From contig NZ_JAHXNL010000011.1 in the NCBI RefSeq assembly GCF_023148685.1, positions 1 through 64,000 of the forward strand: 64,000 bases of DNA. The letters are read 5' to 3'. The translations under genes and the position numbers were made by a program. Below are positions 54,670 to 62,367 of the stretch, one piece after another. Each line of letters begins with the position of its first letter. Position 1 is the stretch's first letter. Origin of the DNA: Georgenia sp. EYE_87. GTDB taxonomy: Bacteria > Actinomycetota > Actinomycetes > Actinomycetales > Actinomycetaceae. The notes under the pieces were generated by a model. It saw only the letters and a program-made list of their open reading frames with translations. It did not search any database and was not told where the DNA came from.

Positions 54670-55053
54670 ATGCTCTCCACCTACAGCCCGATCCCCACCC
54701 TCGCCGTCAAGGACGTCGCCGCCGCGCGGTCCTTCTACGAGGGCACGCTCGGCTTCGCCCCCGGGAGGGAGGAGACCGGCGGCATCGTCTACACCGCCGG
54801 GTCTGGGCAGTTCCTCGTCTACGAGTCGGCCTACGCCGGCACCAACAAGGCCACTGCCATGGCCTTCGAGGCACCCGACGGCGACTTCGACACCGAGGTC
54901 CAGAAGCTCCGCGACAAGGGTGTGCAGTTCCAGACCTTCGAGATGGAAGGCCTCGAGTGGGACGGCGACGTCGCGAAGTTCGGCGACAGCAGGGCCGTCT
55001 GGTTCAACGACCCCGACGGCAACATCCTGAGCCTGGGCACCGAGCTCATGTGA
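54670..55053 (+). CDS. VOC-family (glyoxalase/bleomycin-resistance fold) protein
   Basis: 127 residues. The beta-alpha-beta-beta-beta fold is shown by IPTLAVKDVAAARSFYEGTLGF and the closing RAVWFNDPDGNILSLGTELM. It lacks one of the metal ligands typical of glyoxalase I, so enzymatic type cannot be named. ATG 54670 follows GGGAGGCCGCC. Monocistronic. Confidence 0.85.
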   Translation: MLSTYSPIPTLAVKDVAAARSFYEGTLGFAPGREETGGIVYTAGSGQFLVYESAYAGTNKATAMAFEAPDGDFDTEVQKLRDKGVQFQTFEMEGLEWDGDVAKFGDSRAVWFNDPDGNILSLGTELM

Positions 55054-55135
55054 GCGCGCGCCGGCCCCGCCGGGAGCGGCGCCGCAGTCTCGACGTCGGG
55101 GGCGCTGGCACAGGTCGTGGGCGTGCGTACGGAAA

Positions 55136-55168
55136 AGCCCGAACCCCTCGGACCGAGGGGTTCGGGCT
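55136..55168 (-). terminator. Terminator of tRNA-Ser(GCT)
   Basis: A perfect 15-bp stem AGCCCGAACCCCTCG/CGAGGGGTTCGGGCT with a 3-base loop; on the minus strand it is followed by TTTTCC. It also faces the end of the VOC gene and may act for both. Confidence 0.8.
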
Positions 55169-55197
55169 GTCCGCGATGCCCTGCGACATCACACGAG

Positions 55198-55286
55198 CGG
55201 AGACGGTGGGATTTGAACCCACGGACGGGTTACCCCGTCACATCCTTAGCAGGGATGCGCACTAGACCAGACTATGCGACGTCTCC
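55198..55286 (-). tRNA. tRNA-Ser (anticodon GCT)
   Basis: 89-nt class II tRNA. Acceptor GGAGACG/CGTCTCC, discriminator G, T-loop GGTTCAAATCC, anticodon stem CATCC/GGATG around CTGCTAA, giving GCT for AGC/AGU codons. CCA not encoded. Confidence 0.95.
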
Positions 55287-55348
55287 CGGTCACCGGACAG
55301 GTTACCCAACGACCGGCTCACGGGCCAAAACTGCCGGACGGGCGGTCG

Positions 55349-55878
55349 CTAGGGCATGCGACGCCGCGCCAGACGGGGGTATCTCGCAGCGAGCGCGGCG
55401 ACGTTGCTCTCGTCGAACGGCTCGCCGCGAGGTGCGCCGTCGGGATCCTCGATCACGAGGTCGCCGCCGACGTCCTGCTGCGCGTCACGCCCTGTGCGCC
55501 GCTCGTAGACATCCGCGGCGACGTAAGAGAGGAGCTCGGCGTCGGTGGCCTCCTCGACGTCCCTCGGCCCGAGGCGTGCCAACAGGTCCGGCTCGGCGAG
55601 CACCTGACGACACACCCGTGACCCGCGGGAGACGAGCCACGAGCGCAGGTCGGTAAAGGTGTCGTCACCGCAGCCGCCGAAGATCACGAAGGCCGCGCCC
55701 CACAGGTCCCAGGTGTAGAGCCGGTGGTTGGCCGCGACGAACTGGGTGTGGAAGCCGAGCACGCCCTCCACCGGCAGTGGTCAAGGATCGTCTCGAGCAC
55801 GGCGGCCTGCCGCTCCACGCTCCCCACGGACGCCCACCGGCTCGCGCTGACGATCCGCCAGAACTGTCGCTCGTCCAC
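55349..55878 (-). pseudogene. DUF4240-family gene with one-base frameshift
   Basis: DUF4240 proteins (about 175 residues) have unknown function. The N-terminal part starts at GTG 55878 (VDERQFWRIVSASRW, ribosome binding site GGAGGAG) and reads to AAVLETILDH. The frame breaks at about 55777: adding one G on the + strand gives ILDHLPVEGVLGFH and the second frame continues RLYTWDLWGAAFVIFGGCGDD, the family core, to the stop at 55349. The total span (530 bp) is one base short of a complete frame. Both halves keep conserved residues, so a recent mutation or an assembly deletion is likely. Confidence 0.8.
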
Positions 55879-56032
55879 CGTGCTCCTCCTCCGCCCGGCG
55901 GAAACGTTAGCCGCTCCGCTGCGTGGCGAAGCTCCACGCGTGGGACACCCCGACGACGTCGTCGAGGTGCTCACCGCACCGGCTGCCCAGCGGCCGGGCT
56001 TCCTCGATCGGCTGCCGGGTCGCGGCCGCTGG

Positions 56033-56120
56033 CGGAGGGCAAGGGATTCGAACCCTTGGTGCGGGGTTACCGCACAACGGTTTTCAAGACCGTCACATTC
56101 GGCCGCTCTGTCAGCCCTCC
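56033..56120 (-). tRNA. tRNA-Ser (anticodon TGA)
   Basis: 88-nt class II tRNA. Acceptor GGAGGGC/GCCCTCC, discriminator G, T-loop GGTTCGAATCC, anticodon stem ACGGT/ACCGT around CTTGAAA, giving TGA for UCA codons. CCA not encoded. The DUF4240 gene lies between this and tRNA-Ser(GCT), same strand. Confidence 0.95.
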
Positions 56121-56362
56121 CTGCCCCGGCGTCGACCGCCCGGCCCAGCGTTGCCAGAAGACTCCGTACCGGGATGCGGTACAAGCCCTTCTGTCAGGGC
56201 GGCGGGCCGAGGTGGTCGGCCGAGGCGCGCACCAGTGTAGGTGAGCGGAACCTCCGGTCCCGCGCCGTGGCCGCACAGACGCGGCCGGGACGGCGGCGCG
56301 GCACGTCCTCCCGCCCACGGGCGCGGCTCGGCCGGCAAGGCCACCTCGGGCACGATGGGCCC

Positions 56363-57331
56363 ATGCGCGCCATCACCATCACCGACGACTCCGACTTGCT
56401 GCTCACCGACGTCCCCGACCCGCGGCCCGGCCCCGCCGAGGTGCTCGTGCGGGTGGCCGCCGCGGGCGTGAACCGGGCCGACCTCCTCCAGCGCGCCGGC
56501 CACTACCCGCCCCCGCCGGGGGCCAGCGAGATCCTCGGCCTGGAGGTCTCCGGCACTGTCGTCGCCGTCGGCGACGGCGTCACCGGCTGGGCCGAGGGAG
56601 ACGAGGTGTGCGCCCTTCTCGCCGGCGGCGGCTACGCCGAGCTGGTCGCGGTGCCCGCCGGCCAGCTGCTCCCCGCCCCGGCCGGGCTGGATCTCATCGA
56701 CGCCGCCGCGCTCCCGGAGGCCGTGTGCACCGCCTGGTCGAACCTTGTCGGCACCGGGGGGCTGCGGGCGGGCGAGACGGTGCTGGTCCACGGCGGCTCC
56801 GGCGGGGTGGGCTCGGCGGCGATCCAGCTCGCCGCCTCCGTCGGGGCGCGGGTGCTGACGACGGCCGGGGGGCCGGAGCGGGCGGCCAGGTGCCGCGAGC
56901 TGGGCGCCGACGTCGCCATCGACCACCGCGCGCAGGACGTCGCCGCCGCCGTGGCGGCGGCGACGGACGGCCGCGGCGTCGACGTGATCCTCGACGTGCT
57001 GGGCGCCGGCGGGCTGGACCAGAACGTGCGTAGCCTCGCCACCGGCGGCCGCCTCGTGGTCATCGGCACCCAGAAGGGCCGCAAGGGCGAGATCGATCTC
57101 GGCCGGCTGATGACGAAGCGGGCCAGCGTCCACGCCACCACGCTGCGCGCCCGACCGCTGGAGGAGAAGGCGGCGATCGTCGCCGACGTGCGCGAGCGAG
57201 CCTGGCCCCTGCTCGAGGACGGGCGCCTGCGCCCCGTGGTCGCCGAGCGGCTGCCGCTCGCGGAGGCGGCCCGGGCGCACGAGCTGCTCGACTCCGGCGC
57301 TGTGTTCGGCAAGGTGCTGCTGGTCCCCTGA
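56363..57331 (+). CDS. NADPH:quinone oxidoreductase, zinc-free MDR family
   Basis: 322 residues. N-terminal GroES-like domain (LVRVAAAGVNRADLLQRAGH), then Rossmann motif VLVHGGSGGVGSAAIQLAA. The signature AYAELVAVP-type segment (GGGYAELVAVPAGQLLP) and PLEEKAAIVADV match the PIG3/quinone oxidoreductase subgroup. No zinc-binding cysteines. Reduces quinones or enals with NADPH. ATG 56363. Confidence 0.9.
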   Translation: MRAITITDDSDLLLTDVPDPRPGPAEVLVRVAAAGVNRADLLQRAGHYPPPPGASEILGLEVSGTVVAVGDGVTGWAEGDEVCALLAGGGYAELVAVPAGQLLPAPAGLDLIDAAALPEAVCTAWSNLVGTGGLRAGETVLVHGGSGGVGSAAIQLAASVGARVLTTAGGPERAARCRELGADVAIDHRAQDVAAAVAAATDGRGVDVILDVLGAGGLDQNVRSLATGGRLVVIGTQKGRKGEIDLGRLMTKRASVHATTLRARPLEEKAAIVADVRERAWPLLEDGRLRPVVAERLPLAEAARAHELLDSGAVFGKVLLVP

Positions 57332-57370
57332 ACCGCCGGGAGCCGCAGGTCCGCCGTGCGGGACCTCACG

Positions 57371-57398
57371 TTGCGCCTCATACCCCCTTGGGTATCGT
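57371..57398 (+). promoter_or_regulatory. CsoR/CstR-like operator in the rhodanese promoter
   Basis: ATACCC-CCTT-GGGTAT (57380-57395) is a perfect inverted repeat of the type bound by CsoR, RcnR and CstR repressors. It overlaps a plausible promoter, TTGCGC (57371-57376), 16-bp spacer, TATCGT (57393-57398). No CsoR-family gene is in the window. Confidence 0.7.
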
Positions 57399-57454
57399 GT
57401 CAGGGTCGGCGCCGCCAGGGCGCCACCCTGTCCCCCACCTCAGGAAACGGATTC

Positions 57455-58072
57455 GTGACAGCGCTCAACACCGCCATGACCACACCCGCCACCGGCTCCG
57501 CCGTGCTCGACCCGCACTCCCTGATCGAGCGGCTGGGCTCGGCGACGCCGCCCCGGCTGATCGACGTCCGCACCCCTGCCGAGTTCGAGACGGTCCACAT
57601 CCCCGGCGCGTACAACGTGCCGCTGGACACCCTCAAGGAGCACCGGGAGGAGATCGCCCGGCGCCTCGACGAGGACGTCGTGCTGATCTGCCGCTCCGGG
57701 CAGCGTGCGAGCCAGGCCCGCGAGGCACTGGCCGCGGCCGGGCTGCCGAACCTCCACCTCCTGGACGGAGGCATGCAGGCCTGGCAGTCCGCCGGCGGCG
57801 AGGTCAACCGCGGCCGGAGCAGGTGGGACCTCGAGCGGCAGGTGCGCCTCGTCGCCGGCTCGGTCGTGCTCACCAGCATCCTGGCCAGCACCCGCGTGCC
57901 GGGGGCCAAGTGGCTCGCCGCGGCGCTCGGCGGCGGGCTCACCGCGGCCGCGCTGACCAACACGTGCGCCATGGGCTCGGCGCTGTCCAAGCTGCCGTAC
58001 AACCGTGGCGCCTCGCTGGACCCGGCCGAGGCCGTCGCCCAGCTCCGCCCGGGCGGCCCCGCCGGGCAGTGA
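57455..58072 (+). CDS. Rhodanese domain protein with membrane anchor (YgaP-like)
   Basis: 205 residues. Rhodanese domain: LIDVRTPAEFETVHIPGA, active-site Cys in VLICRSGQRASQARE, and LHLLDGGMQAW. A C-terminal DUF2892-type membrane region follows (LVAGSVVLTSILAS, KWLAAALGGGLTAAALT with a late Cys in TNTCAMGSALSKLPYN). Transfers sulfane sulfur; with the CstR-like operator upstream it suggests persulfide or sulfide defence. GTG 57455 or ATG 57476 could start it; the AGGAAAC sequence favours GTG. Confidence 0.88.
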   Translation: MTALNTAMTTPATGSAVLDPHSLIERLGSATPPRLIDVRTPAEFETVHIPGAYNVPLDTLKEHREEIARRLDEDVVLICRSGQRASQAREALAAAGLPNLHLLDGGMQAWQSAGGEVNRGRSRWDLERQVRLVAGSVVLTSILASTRVPGAKWLAAALGGGLTAAALTNTCAMGSALSKLPYNRGASLDPAEAVAQLRPGGPAGQ

Positions 58073-58107
58073 GTACTGCCGCCGCCCGCGGGCGGCGGTG
58101 ACGAGCA

Positions 58108-58139
58108 GGAGCCGCCCCGTTCCCCCACGGGGCGGCTCC
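58108..58139. terminator. Bidirectional hairpin between convergent genes
   Basis: GGAGCCGCCCCGT and ACGGGGCGGCTCC (13-bp perfect arms) around TCCCCC, between the rhodanese gene and the convergent hydrolase. Confidence 0.75.
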
Positions 58140-58153
58140 GCCGTTCGGGAGCG

Positions 58154-58996
58154 TCAGTCCGCCCCGGGCCCGCGCGCCGTGGGCGCCACGACCCCGACGT
58201 GCTCGCCCGCGAGGAACCGCAGGATGTCGGCGCGGACGCGCCGGCTCATGAACGGGCCGACGTGCCCCATGCGCGGGTACAGCCGCAGCCGCCCTCCCGG
58301 GACGCCGGCCGCCGTACGGCGGAAGAGCTCGGGGCTGTAGTAGCCGTCGCGCGCCCCGGCGACCACGAGCGTCGGGGCCTGCACGGCACCGAGCCGGTCG
58401 CAGACGTCGAAGGCGTCCTCGGCCTCGATGGTCCGGAGCAGGTCGGTGGGATCCGCCGGCGTCATCGCCGGGCCGGCGAGCCGGAGGCCGGCGCGCATGA
58501 CCAGGGTGCCGGCCGCCGTCGCCGCCATGACGGGGGCCAGCTCGACGATGCCCCGCCCGTAGTCGCCCGCCGCGGTGCGCTCCGCGAGACGCCGCTGGGC
58601 GGCACGCCCGGGGTCGGAGAGACGGCACGCCGCCGACAGCAGGACCAGCCGGCGCACCGCCTCCGGGTGGTCGACCGCCAGCTGCAGCGCCACGGACCCG
58701 CCGGTGGAGGAGCCGAGGACGTCGACGGGCTCGCCGAAGCGGTCCGCGAGCGCCCGGGCGTGCAGGTCCGCCAGGTCGGCCATGGTCACGCCGGCGGGCA
58801 GGCCGGCCGGGCGCCTCACCACGTGCACCCGGTGCCGCCGCGCGTACGCGCGCAGGCCGCGCAGCTCCCGGGCGCGGGCCGCCCCGGTCGGGTTGACGTT
58901 CTCGGCCTCGAGACCGGCCAGCACGACGAGCGCCGGTCCGCCGCCGAACGCGAGGTACGGCAGGCCCCCGGTCAGGGTGCCCTCGACGAGCTCCAT
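58154..58996 (-). CDS. Alpha/beta hydrolase
   Basis: 280 residues. Nucleophile elbow VLGSSTGGSVALQLAV, oxyanion-side ALVVLAGLEAEN, and late catalytic residues in LVVAGARDGYYSPE (Asp) and MGHVGPFMSRR (His). Small soluble enzyme; substrate unknown. ATG 58996 after GGAGCGACC. A GGACC-GCC-GGTCC palindrome lies about 80 bp upstream. Confidence 0.83.
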   Translation of the reverse strand: MELVEGTLTGGLPYLAFGGGPALVVLAGLEAENVNPTGAARARELRGLRAYARRHRVHVVRRPAGLPAGVTMADLADLHARALADRFGEPVDVLGSSTGGSVALQLAVDHPEAVRRLVLLSAACRLSDPGRAAQRRLAERTAAGDYGRGIVELAPVMAATAAGTLVMRAGLRLAGPAMTPADPTDLLRTIEAEDAFDVCDRLGAVQAPTLVVAGARDGYYSPELFRRTAAGVPGGRLRLYPRMGHVGPFMSRRVRADILRFLAGEHVGVVAPTARGPGAD

Positions 58997-59109
58997 GGTC
59001 GCTCCCGTCCGCGCGCGCCGCGCCCGCCGCGTCGCGTGCGCCCACGCCGAGCATCCCGCGCGGGAGCGGGACGGACAAGGACCGCCGGTCCCTTTGACAC
59101 ACTGTCCGG

Positions 59110-60225
59110 GTGCGAGCCGGCGCCTCCGCGACCCTCAGCGACCGCGTGCTGGGCCGTTCCACCCTGCAGCGCCAGCACCTCCTCGCCCGGGCCGGGCTCC
59201 CCGTGCCGGAGATGCTCGAGCACCTCGTCGGGCTGCAGGGGCAGGTGCCCGGGGTGCCCTACACGGCGCTGTGGTCGCGGGTGGCCGCGTTCGACCCGGA
59301 GGAGCTCTCCTCGGCGATGGCCGGGCGGACCGTGGTGCGCGCCCCGCTGATGCGCACGACGCTGCACACCGTGACGGCGCGTGACTGCCTCGCGCTCCAG
59401 CCGCTGACCGCGCCGGTGCTCGCCCGGACGTTCGCCTCGACCGCCTGGGCGCGGCGCCTCCGCGGGCAGGATCTCGGCCCGGCGCTCGACGCGGCCGGGC
59501 GGCTCGTCGCCGAGCGGCCCCTGACCCGGGCCGCGCTGGCACAGGAGCTCGACCTCCGCTTCCCCGAGCTGGACGCGACATCGCTGGCGTGGGCGTTCAG
59601 CTACCTCGCGCCGGTGCTGCAGGCGACCCCCCGGGGGCTGTGGCGCCGGTCCGGTCCCTCTGCTCTGACGACGATCGAGGCCTGGCTCGGCGAGGCGCCC
59701 GGCGCGGGCATGAGCCTGCAGACCCTGGTGCGCCGCTATCTCGTGGCGTTCGGGCCGGCGAGCGTGAACGACGTGCAGGCCTGGTGCGGGCTGACCCGGC
59801 TGCGCGAGGTCACCGACGGCATGGACCTGCGCCGTTACCGCAGCACCGGCGGGGCCGAGCTCCTCGACCTGCCGGACGCCGCCGTGCCCGACGAGGAGGC
59901 GCCCGCGCCCGTGCGGTTCCTCGGCGAGTACGACAACGCCCTGATCGGGTACGCGGACCGCTCGCGCACCGCGGCGGGGTCGCTGCTCGACCTGCCGCGG
60001 GGCGGCCCGGGCGGGGCGGTCGGTACGGTGCTGGTCGACGCGGCGGTGCGCGGGACGTGGGCGCTCCGGCGGCGCGGGGACGGCTACGCCCTGACGGTCC
60101 ACCCGAGAGCGTCGCTCAGGCGCGCAGAGAAGGACGAGGTCCTCGCCGAGGCGACGGCGCTCGGCGCCTTCCTGACCGTGGGCGCGGACGTGCGCGTGGA
60201 GGTCGCCCGGCCCGAGGCCGGCTGA
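59110..60225 (+). CDS. Winged-helix HTH_42 (AlkZ/YcaQ-like) DNA-binding protein
   Basis: 371 residues of the HTH_42 superfamily, which includes the DNA glycosylases AlkZ (AZL) and YcaQ (AlkX). The diagnostic Q-x-Q/D element appears at VGLQGQVPGVPY (Q43, Q45), and TVVRAPLMRTTLHTV and VRRYLVAFGPASVNDVQAWCGL are family blocks. If catalytic, it would excise alkylated or cross-linked bases. GTG 59110 has no good ribosome binding site; a downstream start would shorten it. Monocistronic. Confidence 0.85.
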   Translation: MRAGASATLSDRVLGRSTLQRQHLLARAGLPVPEMLEHLVGLQGQVPGVPYTALWSRVAAFDPEELSSAMAGRTVVRAPLMRTTLHTVTARDCLALQPLTAPVLARTFASTAWARRLRGQDLGPALDAAGRLVAERPLTRAALAQELDLRFPELDATSLAWAFSYLAPVLQATPRGLWRRSGPSALTTIEAWLGEAPGAGMSLQTLVRRYLVAFGPASVNDVQAWCGLTRLREVTDGMDLRRYRSTGGAELLDLPDAAVPDEEAPAPVRFLGEYDNALIGYADRSRTAAGSLLDLPRGGPGGAVGTVLVDAAVRGTWALRRRGDGYALTVHPRASLRRAEKDEVLAEATALGAFLTVGADVRVEVARPEAG

Positions 60226-60305
60226 CGGACGACGGCGAGCGCCGGCACCGCCGTCGGGAAGAGGCGGCAGCCGCCGGGAAGAGGCCGCCACCGCAGGGAG
60301 GCCGA

Positions 60306-60338
60306 GGGCCCGCCCGACCACGACGGTCGGACGGGCCC
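60306..60338 (-). terminator. Terminator of the sugar ABC operon
   Basis: GGGCCCG/CGGGCCC with CCGACC/GGTCGG inside (one mismatch between) forms a long hairpin 16 bases downstream of the last permease gene. Confidence 0.65.
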
Positions 60339-60353
60339 CGAGCCTTCCTGGGT

Positions 60354-61316
60354 TCAGCCCTTGACGGACCCGGCGAGCAGGCCGCGCACGAAGTACTTCT
60401 GCAGGGCCAGGAACACGATCAGCGGCACGATGATCGACACGAACGCGCCGGAGGTCAGCAGGTGCCAGTCCTGACCGCGCGAGCCGGCCATCTCCGCCAG
60501 GCGTGCGGTCAGCGGCTGGACCGCGTTGTTCCCGCCGGTGAAGGTCAGGCCGACCAGCAGGTCGTTCCACACCCACAGGAACTGGAAGATCGCGAAGCTC
60601 GCGATCGCCGGGACGAGCAGCGGGAGCATGACCTTGAGGAACACGGTCACGTGCCCGGCGCCGTCCACCCGGGCGGCCTCGATCAGCTCGCGCGGCACCT
60701 CCGCCATGAAGTTGTGCAGGAGGAACGTGGCCAGCGGCATGGCGAAGCACGCGTGCGCCACCCACACGGCGAGGTACGGGAACGCGTCGAGCGCCGCCGA
60801 GCCGGCGAAGATGCGCAGCAGCGGGATCAGGGCCATCTGCAGCGGCACGATCTGCAGGGCGAAGACGACGACGAAGATCGTGTCCCGCCCGCGCCACTTC
60901 AGCACCGAGAACGCGTACGCCGCCATGGTCGCCGCGACCAGCGGGATGAGGGTGCCCGGGACGGTGATCACGAGCGAGTTGACGAAGAACGTCGACAGCT
61001 GCCCGGAGGAGGCGCGCCCGAACAGCACCTCCTGGTAGTTCTCCAGCGTGAAGGCGGGGTTCGAGAAGAACGTCCACCAGCCCGAGGTGCGGATGTCCCC
61101 CTCGGGCCGCACGGAGCTGACCAGCATGCCGACGATCGGCACCGTCCACAGCAGGGCGATGACGATGGCGACGGCGGAGCCCACGCGGGAGGTGAGCATC
61201 CGCCTGGCCCGGGCCGGGGCACCGAGCCGCGGCTCGGCCGAACCCATCGGGTCGGGCAGGGTGCGGGAACGGCCCTCGACGGCGACGGCCGGGTTGGCCG
61301 GGGTGGTTCCGCTCAT
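60354..61316 (-). CDS. Sugar ABC transporter permease (MalG type)
   Basis: 320 residues, six helices. EAA coupling loop RELIEAARVDGAGHVTVFLKV. A 50-residue polar N-terminus precedes SAVAIVIALLWTVPIVGMLV. ATG 61316 overlaps the upstream permease stop (ATGA). Third gene of the operon. Confidence 0.92.
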   Translation of the reverse strand: MSGTTPANPAVAVEGRSRTLPDPMGSAEPRLGAPARARRMLTSRVGSAVAIVIALLWTVPIVGMLVSSVRPEGDIRTSGWWTFFSNPAFTLENYQEVLFGRASSGQLSTFFVNSLVITVPGTLIPLVAATMAAYAFSVLKWRGRDTIFVVVFALQIVPLQMALIPLLRIFAGSAALDAFPYLAVWVAHACFAMPLATFLLHNFMAEVPRELIEAARVDGAGHVTVFLKVMLPLLVPAIASFAIFQFLWVWNDLLVGLTFTGGNNAVQPLTARLAEMAGSRGQDWHLLTSGAFVSIIVPLIVFLALQKYFVRGLLAGSVKG

Positions 61317-62299
61317 GCTCCTCGCACCTCACGGTTCTTGATCATCTGACGCACGTTGAACACCACGATCGGGATCACCAGCAGGAAGATGACCACGGCG
61401 AGCGCCGAGCCCGTGCCGGTGTTGCCGAAGGTGAACGACTGGTCGTACATCATGTTGGCCAGCACCTGCGTGTCGAACCGGGCGCCGGTCATGGCCCGCG
61501 GGATGTCGAAGATCTTCAGCGTGGCGATGGTGATGGTGGTGACCACCACGACGAGCGTGGGACGGATGCTCGGCACCGTGATGTTGCGGAACATCTGCCA
61601 CGCGTTGACGCCGTCGAGGCGGGCGGCCTCGACGATGTCGTCCGGGATGGCCTTGATCGCGGCCGAGAGCAGCACCATGGCGAAGCCGGCCTGGATCCAG
61701 ATCATCACGACGATGAGGAAGAACGTGTTCCACGGCGCGTCCTGGAGGAAGCGCAGCGGCTCGAACCCGAGGCCGACGATGATGGCGTTGAGCAGGCCGA
61801 TCTGGTCCTGCGCGGCGCCGCGGTACTCGTAGACGAACTTCCAGATGATGCCGGCGCCGACGAACGAGATGGCCATCGGGACGAACAGCAGTGTCTTGGC
61901 GACCTTCTCGAAGCGCGCCTTGTCCACGAGGATCGCGTAGAGCAGCCCGACGGTGGTCGAGACGGTCGGCACGAGCACGACCCACCAGAACGTGTTGATG
62001 AAGGACTGCAGCGAGTCGGGGTTGGTGAAGACCCACTCGTAGTTGGCCCAGCCGACCCAGTTCTGGCTGGTGCGGTCCATGAACGACATGACCGTCGTCC
62101 GGATCGCGGGGTAGATGAGCCCGAGCGTCAGCAGGAACGCCGCCGGGCCGCCGAAGCAGAGGACCATCCACCACGTGCGCGAGCGGCCGGCGAAGCGGTC
62201 GGCCAGGCTCGCGAGGAACAGGATGATCCCGACGACCACCGCGAGCACGATGACGGCGAAGATCATCTGCCCGAACTTGGAGTAGAGGAAGAAGTCCAC
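61313..62299 (-). CDS. Sugar ABC transporter permease (MalF type)
   Basis: 328 residues, seven or more helices. EAA loop DDIVEAARLDGVNAWQMFRN. Extended N-terminal helix before the core (FGQMIFAVIVLAVVVGIILF). GTG 62299 is preceded by GGGAGGTACC. Inter-gene hairpin upstream separates it from the binding-protein gene. Confidence 0.92.
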   Translation of the reverse strand: MDFFLYSKFGQMIFAVIVLAVVVGIILFLASLADRFAGRSRTWWMVLCFGGPAAFLLTLGLIYPAIRTTVMSFMDRTSQNWVGWANYEWVFTNPDSLQSFINTFWWVVLVPTVSTTVGLLYAILVDKARFEKVAKTLLFVPMAISFVGAGIIWKFVYEYRGAAQDQIGLLNAIIVGLGFEPLRFLQDAPWNTFFLIVVMIWIQAGFAMVLLSAAIKAIPDDIVEAARLDGVNAWQMFRNITVPSIRPTLVVVVTTITIATLKIFDIPRAMTGARFDTQVLANMMYDQSFTFGNTGTGSALAVVIFLLVIPIVVFNVRQMIKNREVRGA

Positions 62300-62324
62300 C
62301 CTTGGTACCTCCCTTTGATGCCAA

Positions 62325-62356
62325 GACGGGGGCACGGCGTGAGCCGTGCCCCCGTC
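62325..62356 (-). terminator. Intercistronic hairpin, binding protein to permease
   Basis: GACGGGGGCACGGC/GCCGTGCCCCCGTC, 14 perfect pairs over GTGA, between the substrate-binding and permease genes. Such hairpins usually lower permease expression relative to the binding protein. Confidence 0.75.
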
Positions 62357-62367
62357 GGACGGTCAGA

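Noticed and set aside
54295-56120. tRNA cluster as a mobile-element integration site
   Set aside because: No integrase, no att-like direct repeats and no composition change were seen between the three tRNA genes.
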